A stretch of 64,000 nt of DNA from Streptomyces blattellae (GCF_009709555.1 NZ_WJBG01000213.1:106817-170816); one strand, 5' to 3'; positions 34,744-44,264 are shown, counted from the first letter of the stretch. Notes: generated by a model from the letters alone, not told the origin. Translations and numbers: made by a program.

Positions 34744-36262
34744 GGATGCCTTCCTTGCTGTCGTGGATCTCGGCCCGGTAGGCCTCGAGGATCTGCTTGC
34801 GTTTCGGCTTGTACTGGGAGGTGAGCAGGCCGCCTTCGATGCTGAACGGAGCCTCGCTGACGACAACCCTGCTGATCTGTTCATCCTTGGCCAACGAGGC
34901 GTTGGTCAGGGCGAGTTGGGATGCGATGGCATCTCGGTCGGCGGGTACCGTGGCCGGGGAGACGACGGCGACCAGGTCGGTCTGCGCAGGGCAGAACAGG
35001 ACGCACTCGGCGATGGCCGGGCTGGTGCGCATGCTCTCCTCGATCGGCCGGACCACGACCTTCTTGCCGTTGTCCAGGACGATGACGTCGTCGGCCCGGC
35101 CTCGGATGAAGAGGAAGCCGTCCTCGTCGACGTACCCGAGGTCGCCGGTGCGTACGGTGCCGTCGGGGCCGAAGACCCGCTCGGAGTCGCCGGGGGCGGC
35201 GTACTCGTAGCCGTAGCCCACGGGGTGATCGCTGCGGACGCTGATGACGCCGTCCTCGTCCACCAGCACCTCCTTGCCCCGCAGCACCCTGCCGACACTG
35301 CCCGCACGGCTGGCACCAGGGTGGTTCTTCGTGACGATGCAGGTTTCGTTGAGCCCGTAGCCCTCGTAGATGGGAAGCCCGGCCTCGGTGAAGAAGCTCA
35401 GCATCGTCGCGGCGGCGGGCGCGGAGCCGGTCCACAGGTAGCGGACGCGGTCGCCGAACATGCGGCCGGCGGCCTGCTTGAGGGTCTCCGTGCCGCCCGA
35501 GCGGCGCAGCCGTGTCTCGATCTGCCGCTTGGCCGTCTCGTAGAAGGCGGGTACGCCCATGACGACGGTGGGCCGGGTGCGTCGCAGCGCCGCGTAGGCC
35601 GCCTCGTAGGTGCTGACGGTGACGTCGTGGCCGTGGGCGAGCGCGGAGTAGATCCAGTAGCGCTGCTGGAGCAGTGACAGCGGCAGGAAGACGAACAGGT
35701 CGTCCCCCGGCTTGTGCTCGAAGATCTCCTGCACCGCGGCCAGTGAGCTGTCGATGCTGCCGACGGTCGCGGCCAGACCCTTGGGCGTACCGGTGCTGCC
35801 CGAGGTGAACTTGATGGTCGTCACGTCGCGCGGTGCCCAGGTGACAGGGGGCAGGAGCTCGGCGTCCAGGTCGTCCGGCTCCTCGGCGAGGGCGCGGACC
35901 TCGCTGATCGGCAGGGTCCCGGAGGCGTTCGTCTGCCGGTCGGTGAACAGCAGTGTGACGCCGTAGCGCTCGGTGAGCTGGTCGTCGGGGTCGAACTTGC
36001 CGGGTTCGAAGCCCGCGGTCTCAGCCTTCAGGCGCAGTGCCGCGAGGTCGAGCAGCACCCATTCCAGGCTGTTGGCAGCCAGGATGCCGATCCGGTCGCC
36101 CGGTCCGATACCGCGGGCCCGCAGCCGCCGGGCCAGCCGGCCGGCCATCTCGTACAGCTCCGACAGGCCGATGCTCCACGTACCGTCGAGCCGGGCGAAG
36201 GAGATGCGTCCGCTGATCGGCACGGTGGAGACGATGTGATTGATCGTCGAGTGGTCGGTCAC
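34733..36262 (-). CDS. AMP-dependent acyl-acid ligase (ANL superfamily)
   Basis: A 509-residue adenylating enzyme of the long-chain acyl-CoA-synthetase branch. Visible motifs are TTIKFTSGSTGTPKG (P-loop), YEGYGLNETCI, VRTGDLGYVDEDGFLFIRGR and the C-terminal lysine region SQYKPKRKQIL. It should activate a carboxylic acid as the acyl-AMP and load it on the adjacent ACP. Hydrazinoacetic acid is the best candidate given the neighbouring genes. It starts inside the end of the NRPS gene (ATGA) and ends inside the ACP gene. Confidence 0.85.
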   Translation of the reverse strand: MTDHSTINHIVSTVPISGRISFARLDGTWSIGLSELYEMAGRLARRLRARGIGPGDRIGILAANSLEWVLLDLAALRLKAETAGFEPGKFDPDDQLTERYGVTLLFTDRQTNASGTLPISEVRALAEEPDDLDAELLPPVTWAPRDVTTIKFTSGSTGTPKGLAATVGSIDSSLAAVQEIFEHKPGDDLFVFLPLSLLQQRYWIYSALAHGHDVTVSTYEAAYAALRRTRPTVVMGVPAFYETAKRQIETRLRRSGGTETLKQAAGRMFGDRVRYLWTGSAPAAATMLSFFTEAGLPIYEGYGLNETCIVTKNHPGASRAGSVGRVLRGKEVLVDEDGVISVRSDHPVGYGYEYAAPGDSERVFGPDGTVRTGDLGYVDEDGFLFIRGRADDVIVLDNGKKVVVRPIEESMRTSPAIAECVLFCPAQTDLVAVVSPATVPADRDAIASQLALTNASLAKDEQISRVVVSEAPFSIEGGLLTSQYKPKRKQILEAYRAEIHDSKEGIHAA

Positions 36263-39200
36263 TGATCTTCCTCTCGGGGGGCGAGGGCAGTGGCCATGGC
36301 CCGGACGGTGTCCATGTCGGCGAACATGTCGAGTGGGATGGTGACGCCGAACCGCTTGCGGACGGCGGTGAGGATCCGGGCCGCGGCGATGGAGTTGCCG
36401 CCGAGGGCGCCCAGGCTGTCGTGGACGCCGACCCGTGCCCCGCGCAGTACCTGGGACCAGATCCCGACGAGGACCTTCTCGGTGTCCGTCGCGGGTTCGC
36501 CGCCACTGCCCGTCCCGTCGGCGGCACGCGCCGTGTCCTCGAAGGGGACGTCGGCGAGCTTTCCCCGGTCGACCTTGCCGTTCCTGGTCAGCGGCAGTTC
36601 CTCGTGCCAGATCACGGCTGTGGGGACCATGTAGTCGGGCAGGTCGCGGCGCAGGGCGTCGCGCAGTTCGGCCAAGCCGGGCCGCCGCTCACCGGCCGGC
36701 ACCAGGTGGGCCACCAGGCGGTCGCCCTGGGCGCCGGGGCGTCCGGCGACAACGGCCTTGGCCACGGCTTCGATGCCGACCAGCCGCGTCTCGACCTCGC
36801 CGGCCTCGATGCGGTAGCCGTTGACCTTGATCTGGAAGTCACTGCGGCCGAGGATCGCGATACTGCCGTCGGGCAGATAGCGGCCCAGGTCTCCGGTGCG
36901 GTAGAGGCGTTCGCCGCGGTGGTCGTCGTGGAGGAACCGCTCGGCGGTGCGCGCCTCGTCGCCCCAGTAGCCGCGGGCCAGGCCGGTGCCCGCCGCGCAG
37001 ATCTCGCCGGTCACCCAGTCGGGACAGTCCAGCCCGTCCCGGTCGAGCACGTAGGCACGGTTGTTGGCGTTCGGGCGGCCGTACGGGATGGACTCGCTGC
37101 CGTCCTCGTCGGGGCCGACGGGGTGCAGGATGTTCCAGATCGTCGTCTCGGTGGGCCCGCCGAGCGAGATGACGTCCACGTCGGGCTTCAGCTGGCGCAG
37201 CGCGGCCGGCAGGGCCGGCGGGATGCGGTCGCCGCTCATCATCACCAGGCGCAGCGACGGCGGGACGGTGTCGTCGGCGACTGCCTGGTCGTGCAGCAGG
37301 GAGACGATGGCGGGCACCGAGTTCCAGACGGTCACTCCGGTGCTCTCGCACAGCTCCAGCCAGTGGGCGGGGTCGGCGGCCCGGTCCCGGTCGGGCATCA
37401 CCAGGGCCGCGCCGGCCGACAGCGCGCCGAAGACATCCCACACCGACAGGTCGAAGTTGAACGCGCTGATGGCGAAGAACCGGTCCCTGGGCGCGATGCC
37501 GAATCGCTTGTGGCAGTCGGCCACGACGTTGGCGACATTGCGGTGGCTGACCATGACGCCCTTGGGCTCACCCGTGGTGCCGGAGGTGTAGAGCACATAG
37601 GCGAGGTCGTCGGGGCAGGAGCCCGGCAGCGGGACGGGCAGGTCCTCCGTCTGCTCGGCGTCGGTGATGTCGAGGTGCAGCACCTGCCGTTCGCCATCGG
37701 TGTCCTGCCAGCCGGTGTTGGTGAGTACATGGCGCACCCGGCCGTCGCGCAGCATGTAGTTCTGCCGCTCGGCGGGCAGTGCGGCGTCGACAGGCAGATA
37801 GGCGGCGCCGGCCAACGCGGTGGCGAGGATGCCGACGATCTGCTCGGGCCCGCGGCTCATCACCAGGCCGACCAACTCGTTGCGGCCGACATTTCCCGCG
37901 CGCAGCCGGGCCGCCGCGGCCGCGGCCCGGCGCAGCAGTTCGCCGTAGCTGACCTGGCGTCCCGAGGTGATGACGGCGGGCGCGTCCGGGGTGCGTTCGG
38001 CCTGGGCACGGAACGCGTCGCCCAGCATGGTCTCGGGCAGGGGCACGGCGGTGTCGTTGGCCTCGCGGCGCCGTTCGCGCTGGGCCTCGGGCAGCAGGTC
38101 GAACGTGTGGCGCTGCCAGGCGGCCTCGTCGACGAGCGTGTCGAGGAGCGTGCGGTAGCCGTGGGCGAGATCGTCGAGCAGGCCCTTGGGGAAAAGCTCG
38201 TCGACGCCGTCGAGTTGGACGACGAGCCCGCCGTGCTGTTCCATCGCGAAGGCGTTGAGCCACACCTGGGGGGTCTGGCTGACGGTGAACACCTCCGGCC
38301 CGAACAGCTCCAGTGCGGAGCCGTCGATGTCGCCGCCCACATGACCGATCGCGCTGTTGAACGTGAACGGCATCCGGGCGCCGGCCACGCCGCCACGTCG
38401 GCGTGCCAGTTCCTGCATGACGTCGCTGCCGGAGAAGTGCCGGTGATCCAGGTCGCGCCGCAGCCTGGTCTGCAGGGCGCGGGCCCGCTCCTCGAAGCTG
38501 CGGGCCCTGTCGACCTCGATCTCGACGAGCATGGTGTCGGAGAAGTTGCCGATGGCCTGGAAGACCCGGGGGTGCATGGGCGGGCGGTTGGCCACCGTGG
38601 TGTTGAGGGTGAACCGCATGCCGCCGCCCCAGGTTGCCAGCGTCTCGGCGTAGGCGGCGAGCAGCAGCGCCGAGGGGGTGAGCCGGGCGTGGGCGGCCCG
38701 CTCCTTCAGCGCGGTCCACGCCCGTTCACCCAGGCGCACCTGCCGCTGGGAGAAGCGGGTGTCGGTCACCGCGGACGGGCTGGTGCGCAGGGGCAGGTCC
38801 GGGTGCGGGGCGAGGTCGTCGACCCGTGCAAGCCAGTACTCCCGCGAGCGGCGGGCCGGGGCCCGGTCGCGGGCGGACTCCAGGGCCGCGACGTAATCCG
38901 CGTACGGCAGCTCCTGGGGCGCGCCTTCGTCGGTGCCGTCGCGGTAATGCTGCCACCAGGCATGGAAGAACAGGAACATGCTGATGCCGTCCATGACCAG
39001 CCCGTCGTGGCTGACATGGAGGACCATGCGGTCTTCGGCGAGGATGGTCACATCAGCGGCGATCAGAGGCACCTGGTCGGCGGCGAGCACCCGATGGGAG
39101 CGTTTCTCGCGCAGTTCGCGGCGGATGCGGTGCTGTTCCTCGGGGCTCTCCCGGCTCAGGTCGAGGCGGGGGATCCGGGGCCGGTACTGACGGAACTCGG

Positions 39201-39579
39201 TGATCTGACGGTCGTCGCCGACGAAGCGGGAACGCAGCGCGCTGTGCGCGTCCACGACTGCTTCCAGTGCGGACTCCAGGCGATCGACGTCCCACACGCC
39301 CTCGATCTCGTGATAGACGTGGCTGGCCACATCACCGATCTCGAAGATGCCGCCGCGACCGAGCAGATAGGCGCGCTGGAGGGTAGTGAGCGGGAAGCCT
39401 GGGCCGTGTCGCTCCTCCTCGGTGAGGTGGGCGATCAGCTCGTTCTTCACGCTCTTGATGCGGGCGATGAACTTGGGGTCCATGCGCTCGCGGCCGCCCT
39501 GAAGCCGCAGGTCGTTGCCGGAGAGGGAGACTGACAGGCCGCGGCTTTCGATCTCGCGCAACACCTCGCGATAGCTCAT
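36259..39579 (-). CDS. NRPS: TubC docking, heterocyclization, A(Cys), PCP
   Basis: A 1106-residue single-module synthetase. Residues 1-55 match the TubC N-terminal docking domain. Residues 62 to about 490 are a heterocyclization domain: PLTTLQRAYLLGRGG, the DxxxxDxxS motif D192-D197-S200 in place of HHxxxDG, and SQTPQVWLNAF. The adenylation domain (LYTSGTTGEPKGVMVSH, GGPTETTIW, LTRNGKVDR) has pocket residues read by alignment with GrsA as D-L-W-N-M-S-L-I-W-K, close to the published cysteine code DLYNLSLIWK. The PCP has Ser1063 in GGNSIAA. There is no thioesterase or oxidase domain. It should form a thiazoline from cysteine and an upstream carrier-bound acyl group. The ATG overlaps the hydrazine synthetase stop. 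Confidence 0.9.
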   Translation of the reverse strand: MSYREVLREIESRGLSVSLSGNDLRLQGGRERMDPKFIARIKSVKNELIAHLTEEERHGPGFPLTTLQRAYLLGRGGIFEIGDVASHVYHEIEGVWDVDRLESALEAVVDAHSALRSRFVGDDRQITEFRQYRPRIPRLDLSRESPEEQHRIRRELREKRSHRVLAADQVPLIAADVTILAEDRMVLHVSHDGLVMDGISMFLFFHAWWQHYRDGTDEGAPQELPYADYVAALESARDRAPARRSREYWLARVDDLAPHPDLPLRTSPSAVTDTRFSQRQVRLGERAWTALKERAAHARLTPSALLLAAYAETLATWGGGMRFTLNTTVANRPPMHPRVFQAIGNFSDTMLVEIEVDRARSFEERARALQTRLRRDLDHRHFSGSDVMQELARRRGGVAGARMPFTFNSAIGHVGGDIDGSALELFGPEVFTVSQTPQVWLNAFAMEQHGGLVVQLDGVDELFPKGLLDDLAHGYRTLLDTLVDEAAWQRHTFDLLPEAQRERRREANDTAVPLPETMLGDAFRAQAERTPDAPAVITSGRQVSYGELLRRAAAAAARLRAGNVGRNELVGLVMSRGPEQIVGILATALAGAAYLPVDAALPAERQNYMLRDGRVRHVLTNTGWQDTDGERQVLHLDITDAEQTEDLPVPLPGSCPDDLAYVLYTSGTTGEPKGVMVSHRNVANVVADCHKRFGIAPRDRFFAISAFNFDLSVWDVFGALSAGAALVMPDRDRAADPAHWLELCESTGVTVWNSVPAIVSLLHDQAVADDTVPPSLRLVMMSGDRIPPALPAALRQLKPDVDVISLGGPTETTIWNILHPVGPDEDGSESIPYGRPNANNRAYVLDRDGLDCPDWVTGEICAAGTGLARGYWGDEARTAERFLHDDHRGERLYRTGDLGRYLPDGSIAILGRSDFQIKVNGYRIEAGEVETRLVGIEAVAKAVVAGRPGAQGDRLVAHLVPAGERRPGLAELRDALRRDLPDYMVPTAVIWHEELPLTRNGKVDRGKLADVPFEDTARAADGTGSGGEPATDTEKVLVGIWSQVLRGARVGVHDSLGALGGNSIAAARILTAVRKRFGVTIPLDMFADMDTVRAMATALAPREEDQ

Positions 39580-41855
39580 CGAACCTTCGCCTCCGCGAGT
39601 GCGGCCAGGGCCGCCGGCTCGGCGCGTTCCTCGATGATCGTGGCGAGGGAGTTGATGTCCTGGCTGCCAAGGAGCTCCTCGACGCTGACGTCCACGTCGA
39701 GGGTTTCGAGGATCTGGTACTGGAGGGTGACGGCCTGTAGAGAGCTGGTGTTCAACTGGCTGAGGTCGTGGTCGCTGACCACCTTGTCGTCGGGGAGTTG
39801 GAGCACGGTCCGCACGAGGCCTCTCAGCCACGGCTCCAGCTGCGGGCCTATGTGTGTCGGGGAGGGAGCTGCCGGGATTCGCGTCGGGCGGAAGAAGACG
39901 GCGTCCGCGAGGCGGATCTCGCTGTCGGGGGCGACGAGCTCGACGGTGCGCGGCCAGGTGGTCGGCTCGGGCATGCCGAGCATGTCGGCCAGGTGTGCGG
40001 CGAAGCGCGGCATGACGGGGGCGGCGGCGTGGGCGAGGAGGCGGGCGGCGGCCAGTTCCAGGGCGATGGCGGTACGGGTCTCGTTCTCCCAGCCCGCGGT
40101 CTCGGCGAGGAGCGACTCCTGGCGCGAGAAGCGCAGGGTGTCGGTGACGATGCCGTCGAGTTCGGCGGCGGCCTGGTTCAGGGAGAAGCCGTCGGAGCCC
40201 AGCGCGTCGGTGACCGCGGCGAGTCGGGCGCCAAGCCGGCCGAGGAAGGCGGAGTGTTCGGGTGTCCAGTTCCCGGCGTCCGGGGCTGTGCCTTCGTAGC
40301 GTTTGGCGATCCGGGAGCCGAGGTCGTTCAGCCAGGTCTGCCAGGTGCCGATGAGGGTGTCGGTCAGAGCCGACTCGTAGGCCGCGCGCTGGAAGTTGGT
40401 GCGCGTCCCCTCGGGACGGGTGGCTGCGAGGAAGTAGCGGACGGAGTCGACGGAATCGGGGCCGAGGATCTCCTTGCCCCAGATGGCGTGGCGCCGGCTG
40501 GTGGAGAACTTGCTGCCTTCGAGCAGGTAGAACTCGTTGACGTGGTAGTCGATGTCCGGTGTCCAGCCCGGGAACGCGAGCCGGTACAGGGCCGGGTAGA
40601 GCACCGAGTGGTAGAAGCTGTTGTCGTAGCCGAAGAAGTGGACGATCTTCCAGTCCTGGCTGGGCTCGGCTGCCCGCCAGTTCTCGCCCAGGCGGGCGCC
40701 TAGGGCCTGGATGCCGTGCAGAAAGCCGTACGACATCTCCGGCCACACCCAGATGACCTGGCCGTCCACGTCGTTCCCAGCCGGGGGGACGCCCCAGGAG
40801 GAGGGGTGGGTGAGGGGGATGTCCAGGCTCGGGCGGTTGAAGAGCCGGTCGGCGAGTTCCCGCAGTCGTGCCGGGACCCGGCCGAGGTGGTGGTGGGCGG
40901 CGATGTCGCCCTGGAAGGTGTGCAGGGGCAGGATCCACCGAGCCATCGGGCCGCGGCGGGGGGCCGCGGCCGAATGCGTGGAGGCGGGCTCCACAAGATC
41001 CGTGACGGTGTTGGGCTCGCCGCACTCTTCGCAGATGTTGCCGCTGGTGCCCGAACCGCAGCCCGGGCAGCCGCCCTTGACGTCGACCTCGTAGAGGTAC
41101 TGGCCGTTCTCCGCGTCGAAGAGCGCGTCGGCCTCCGTGACCTCGACCGTACCGGAGGCGACGACACGGGAGAAGAAGTCCTGCAGGCCGACCCGGTAGG
41201 CGGGGTCGTCATGGGTGACGGTGTACTGATCGGGGGTGATGTCCATCAGCTCAAGGGTCGCGGCTATCTCGGCGCTGTAGTGGGCCGCGGTCTCGGCGGG
41301 TTCACGGCCCTCGGCGCGGGCGGCGGCCGGCACGTAGCTCTGGTAGTCGTCGCTGCCGGTCAGATGCCAGGCGTTGGTGCCGTTCATCCGCTGGTGCCGG
41401 ACAAAGACGTCGGCACCGAGGTAGGGCCCGGAGAGATGGCCGAGGTGGAGATCGCCGTTGGGGGTGGGCGGGGTGGAGAAGACGAAGACCGGCCGCTCGC
41501 CGAAGGTCTTGCGTTCGGTGTTCCGCGCGGAGGCCAGAGCGCGTCCGGCGTCGCGCCAGTACTGGGTGAGGAAGACGAGATCTTCGTCGCCGGTGTTCTC
41601 CAGGACGTGGGACTCGAAGGGCTCGAAGAGCGCCACCGTGCCGGGGGCGGCCGGGTGCCGCCGCCCGTCGACGATGAACTCGCCACGGCCCGCGACGATC
41701 ACGAAGAACTCGGTCTCGTCGTGCTGATGGCTGTCGGAGGCCCGGCCGGGGGCGACACGTCCCCAGCCGGCGCCCGTGCCGAGGCCTTCGATGCTGCTCA
41801 TGTCGATGCCGAACGCCTTGGAGAGTGCGGTGTCGTCGTAGGTGTTGATGATCAC
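39576..41855 (-). CDS. Hydrazine synthetase: cupin-MetRS with C-terminal carrier domain
   Basis: A 759-residue fusion. Residues 1-105 are a cupin with metal ligands in DSHQHDETEFF (H43, H45, E49) and FESHVLEN (H83). Residues 120-650 are a methionyl-tRNA-synthetase-like domain: HIGH-type GDLHLGH (134-140), a zinc knuckle CPGC-x8-CEEC (263-278) and KMSKS-type KFSTS (449-453). Cupin-MetRS enzymes such as Spb40 and Tri28 join N6-hydroxylysine and glycine (or another amino acid) through an N-N bond. The extra feature is residues 670-745, a carrier domain with LNTSSLQAV (Ser705). The GTG start has AAGGA upstream. The domain order links N-N bond formation physically to carrier chemistry. Confidence 0.88.
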   Translation of the reverse strand: MIINTYDDTALSKAFGIDMSSIEGLGTGAGWGRVAPGRASDSHQHDETEFFVIVAGRGEFIVDGRRHPAAPGTVALFEPFESHVLENTGDEDLVFLTQYWRDAGRALASARNTERKTFGERPVFVFSTPPTPNGDLHLGHLSGPYLGADVFVRHQRMNGTNAWHLTGSDDYQSYVPAAARAEGREPAETAAHYSAEIAATLELMDITPDQYTVTHDDPAYRVGLQDFFSRVVASGTVEVTEADALFDAENGQYLYEVDVKGGCPGCGSGTSGNICEECGEPNTVTDLVEPASTHSAAAPRRGPMARWILPLHTFQGDIAAHHHLGRVPARLRELADRLFNRPSLDIPLTHPSSWGVPPAGNDVDGQVIWVWPEMSYGFLHGIQALGARLGENWRAAEPSQDWKIVHFFGYDNSFYHSVLYPALYRLAFPGWTPDIDYHVNEFYLLEGSKFSTSRRHAIWGKEILGPDSVDSVRYFLAATRPEGTRTNFQRAAYESALTDTLIGTWQTWLNDLGSRIAKRYEGTAPDAGNWTPEHSAFLGRLGARLAAVTDALGSDGFSLNQAAAELDGIVTDTLRFSRQESLLAETAGWENETRTAIALELAAARLLAHAAAPVMPRFAAHLADMLGMPEPTTWPRTVELVAPDSEIRLADAVFFRPTRIPAAPSPTHIGPQLEPWLRGLVRTVLQLPDDKVVSDHDLSQLNTSSLQAVTLQYQILETLDVDVSVEELLGSQDINSLATIIEERAEPAALAALAEAKVR

Positions 41856-41883
41856 GTCGCGTCCTTTCGCTGGGACGGAAGTC

Positions 41884-42948
41884 TCACTGGGACGGAAGGG
41901 GGAGCAGATCGGCGGTCTCCGCCGCGATGGCGGGGCCCAGCCGGTAGCCGGAGCCGTTGGCGGCGCCCGCGAAGACCACGCGCCCGTCATCGGTGAGCGC
42001 GCGGACCAGCGGCTCGAAGTCGGGCCCGTACGCGTCGCAGAAGACGCGGCCGGAGGTGCAGTGCTCCACCAGGTGGGGGGCGTACTGGCGCAGTGTGGCG
42101 AGGGCCGCCCTCCGATCGGTCGGCGACAGGCTCGCCGGCACCGTGTCGGGGTCGACGTCCCACTCCTGGCAGGTGTAGCTGAACAGCCAGTGGCCGCGTT
42201 CGTGGTACGGCAGCAGGAAGGCGTCCTCGTCCTCGAAGACGATGGCCTCGTCGTCGGCGGTCGGCGGAATCTCGATGTGCAGGGCCACGACCTTCTTCAC
42301 CCGGGCGCCGAGCGGGGCGACGAGTTCCTTCCAGGCAGGGGCAGCCAGCCATGGGCCGGGGGCGAGGACCACATGCCCGGCGGTGAGCGCGTCACCGGTG
42401 CCGAGCTCCAGACGCACCCCGTCCGCCACAGGGACCACGCCGGTGACCTGAGCCCCTTCGCGGAACTTGGCGTGCGGACGCAGCTCGCGGGCCAGGACGT
42501 GGCTGAGGGCGTGGACGTCCGCGTACTGGCAGCCGTCGCCCTCCCAGGCGCTCATGCCGTCGGGCAGCGCCGCGACGGCCGCCGGGAGTGCCGCCGTAGG
42601 CCGCAGTTTCGCCTCGGGCAGATAGGTGCCGCGCAGCCGGGTCTCCTCCGTGGTGGGGGAGACGACCGTCATCCGCAGGCTGTGCAGCGGCAGTTCCGGG
42701 CGGGCGCCCTTGAGCTCGGCGTACCACTGCTGGCTGTACGAGGCCATGCCGCGGACGCGTGGTGTGGAGCCGCGCGGGAAGTGCAGGCCGGCCGAGCGGC
42801 GGGTGGCGCCGCTGCCGATGGCGTCCCGCTCCAGCAGGGCCACGGAGGCGTGCGGATCGCGGGTGAGGATCTCCCGCGTGATCAGGCAGCCGAGCACTCC
42901 GCCGCCGACCACCGCGTAGTCATGGTCGGTGTTCCGCGTAGTCATCAT
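41884..42948 (-). CDS. DAO-family flavoenzyme of hydrazine pathway
   Basis: A 354-residue FAD oxidase of the glycine/sarcosine-oxidase type: YAVVGGGVLGCLITREIL for FAD, GSGATRRSAGLHF and C-terminal VVFAGAANGSGYRLGPA. In the s56-p1 and triacsin pathways the homologous enzyme oxidatively cleaves N6-(carboxymethylamino)lysine, leaving hydrazinoacetate and an aminoadipate semialdehyde. Its position between the lysine hydroxylase (ATGA overlap) and the hydrazine synthetase (28-bp gap) supports the same job here. Confidence 0.85.
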   Translation of the reverse strand: MMTTRNTDHDYAVVGGGVLGCLITREILTRDPHASVALLERDAIGSGATRRSAGLHFPRGSTPRVRGMASYSQQWYAELKGARPELPLHSLRMTVVSPTTEETRLRGTYLPEAKLRPTAALPAAVAALPDGMSAWEGDGCQYADVHALSHVLARELRPHAKFREGAQVTGVVPVADGVRLELGTGDALTAGHVVLAPGPWLAAPAWKELVAPLGARVKKVVALHIEIPPTADDEAIVFEDEDAFLLPYHERGHWLFSYTCQEWDVDPDTVPASLSPTDRRAALATLRQYAPHLVEHCTSGRVFCDAYGPDFEPLVRALTDDGRVVFAGAANGSGYRLGPAIAAETADLLPLPSQ

Positions 42949-44264
42949 GCCCCCCACGGCATCTTGGTGCCGGTCTTGGTCGACCATTCGATGAAGGACG
43001 CCAGCTGCTCGTTGCTGCGCGCGCCTGACAGCCGGTCGGCGATGCGCTGGCTGCGCCAGGCGTTGAGGCTGAGGTTGGGGTCGGCGAGGCCGCGCTGGCC
43101 GCGGGCGGCGTTCTGCACGAAGACGCTGCGGTCGGCCGGGCCGTCCCAGCACACCGCGTAGTCCTCGTCGATGCGCAGCTCGTCGCCGTCGCGTTCGAGG
43201 CGGTGGGCGATCGGAGCGAGGAAGTCCGTGGCTGCGGGCCGGAATCCGGTGGCCCATACGACGACGTCCGCCTCGAAGTGCTCCCGGGCTCCGGGCTCGT
43301 CGTTGTGCCGGACGGTGATGTCCCAGCCGCCCGCCGAGCCGGCCTCGACTCCGACGACCTCGCGGTTGGGATGCAGCCCGACCAGGTCGGGGTTGCCCTC
43401 CACGAAGCGGTGGACGTATATGCGCTGGTAGATGTCGCGCAGCGTGGACTCGGAGATGCCGTCGCTGGTGAGGATGTGCTGGGCGTTGAACGCGGCGCGG
43501 ACCTCTGTGCCGAGGCTGTAGAAGTAGTCGGAGTGGTCGGGCATGTAGTAGTCGTTGGTGAACGGCGAGTCGTCGATGGGGAAGTAGTTGCGGCGCCGCG
43601 ATATCCATGAGACCCGCCGCGGCAGTTCGGCGCCGGAGCGGGAGATCAGGTCCGAGAAGGCCTCGGCGCCGGACTGACCGCCGCCGACCACCACGACCCG
43701 CTTGCCCCCCAGGTTCCGGGCCGAGGTCACGAAGTCGTTGACGTGGAACTGGGTGGCGCCGAGGTGGCCGCGGCCCTGCTCCGGCACCCAGGGCTGGTTG
43801 CCCACACCGACGACGACGTTGTCGGCGGTGACGGTGCGGTGGTCGGTGCGGACGGTGAAGACACCGTCGAAGCCGACCTCCTCGACCGTCTCACCGAAGA
43901 CGATGTTCTCGTTACGCCGGCTCGCCCAGGCCAGGTAGTTGCGGAACTCCAGGCGCGGCACGTCGTCGAACTGGGCGTTGAGGAAGTGGTACACCCGCCC
44001 CTGGTCGTGCAGATAGGCCAGGAAGGAGAACGGGGACTTGGGGTCGGAGAGCGAGACCAGGTCCTTGAACATGGAGACCTGCAGGGTCGTGCCGGGTATC
44101 TGCTGGCCGTCGTGCCAGCCGAAGGACTCCTTGCGGTCGATGAAGAGGTTGCGCACCTCCGTACGGCTGTGCAGCAGTGACGCGAGGCTCAGGTTGGCGG
44201 GTCCCACACCAACCCCCACGCAACGGTAGTGCGTGGAGTCAGGCGTGGTTTTCTCGTGCCCCAT
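42945..44264 (-). CDS. L-lysine N6-monooxygenase (N-hydroxylase)
   Basis: A 439-residue flavin N-monooxygenase of the IucD/PvdA/SidA family. Visible are the FAD motif GVGVGPANLSLASLL, the NADPH motif VVVVGGGQSGAEAFSDL and the signature VVWATGFRPAATDFL. In hydrazine clusters it makes N6-hydroxylysine, the electrophilic-nitrogen partner of the hydrazine synthetase. No siderophore synthetase or uptake genes are nearby, which argues against a hydroxamate siderophore role. AAGGAGAG precedes the ATG at 44264. It appears to head a second transcription unit. Confidence 0.9.
   Translation of the reverse strand: MGHEKTTPDSTHYRCVGVGVGPANLSLASLLHSRTEVRNLFIDRKESFGWHDGQQIPGTTLQVSMFKDLVSLSDPKSPFSFLAYLHDQGRVYHFLNAQFDDVPRLEFRNYLAWASRRNENIVFGETVEEVGFDGVFTVRTDHRTVTADNVVVGVGNQPWVPEQGRGHLGATQFHVNDFVTSARNLGGKRVVVVGGGQSGAEAFSDLISRSGAELPRRVSWISRRRNYFPIDDSPFTNDYYMPDHSDYFYSLGTEVRAAFNAQHILTSDGISESTLRDIYQRIYVHRFVEGNPDLVGLHPNREVVGVEAGSAGGWDITVRHNDEPGAREHFEADVVVWATGFRPAATDFLAPIAHRLERDGDELRIDEDYAVCWDGPADRSVFVQNAARGQRGLADPNLSLNAWRSQRIADRLSGARSNEQLASFIEWSTKTGTKMPWGA

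Noticed and set aside
39576..41855. A second housekeeping or resistance-type methionyl-tRNA synthetase
   Set aside because: The cupin domain in front, the carrier domain behind, and the adjacent lysine hydroxylase and DAO enzyme fit a hydrazine synthetase; self-resistance synthetases do not carry these domains.
42945..44264. A hydroxamate siderophore locus based on the lysine N-monooxygenase
   Set aside because: No IucA/IucC-type synthetase, siderophore receptor or iron-box promoter is seen nearby, while the hydrazine genes are directly linked.
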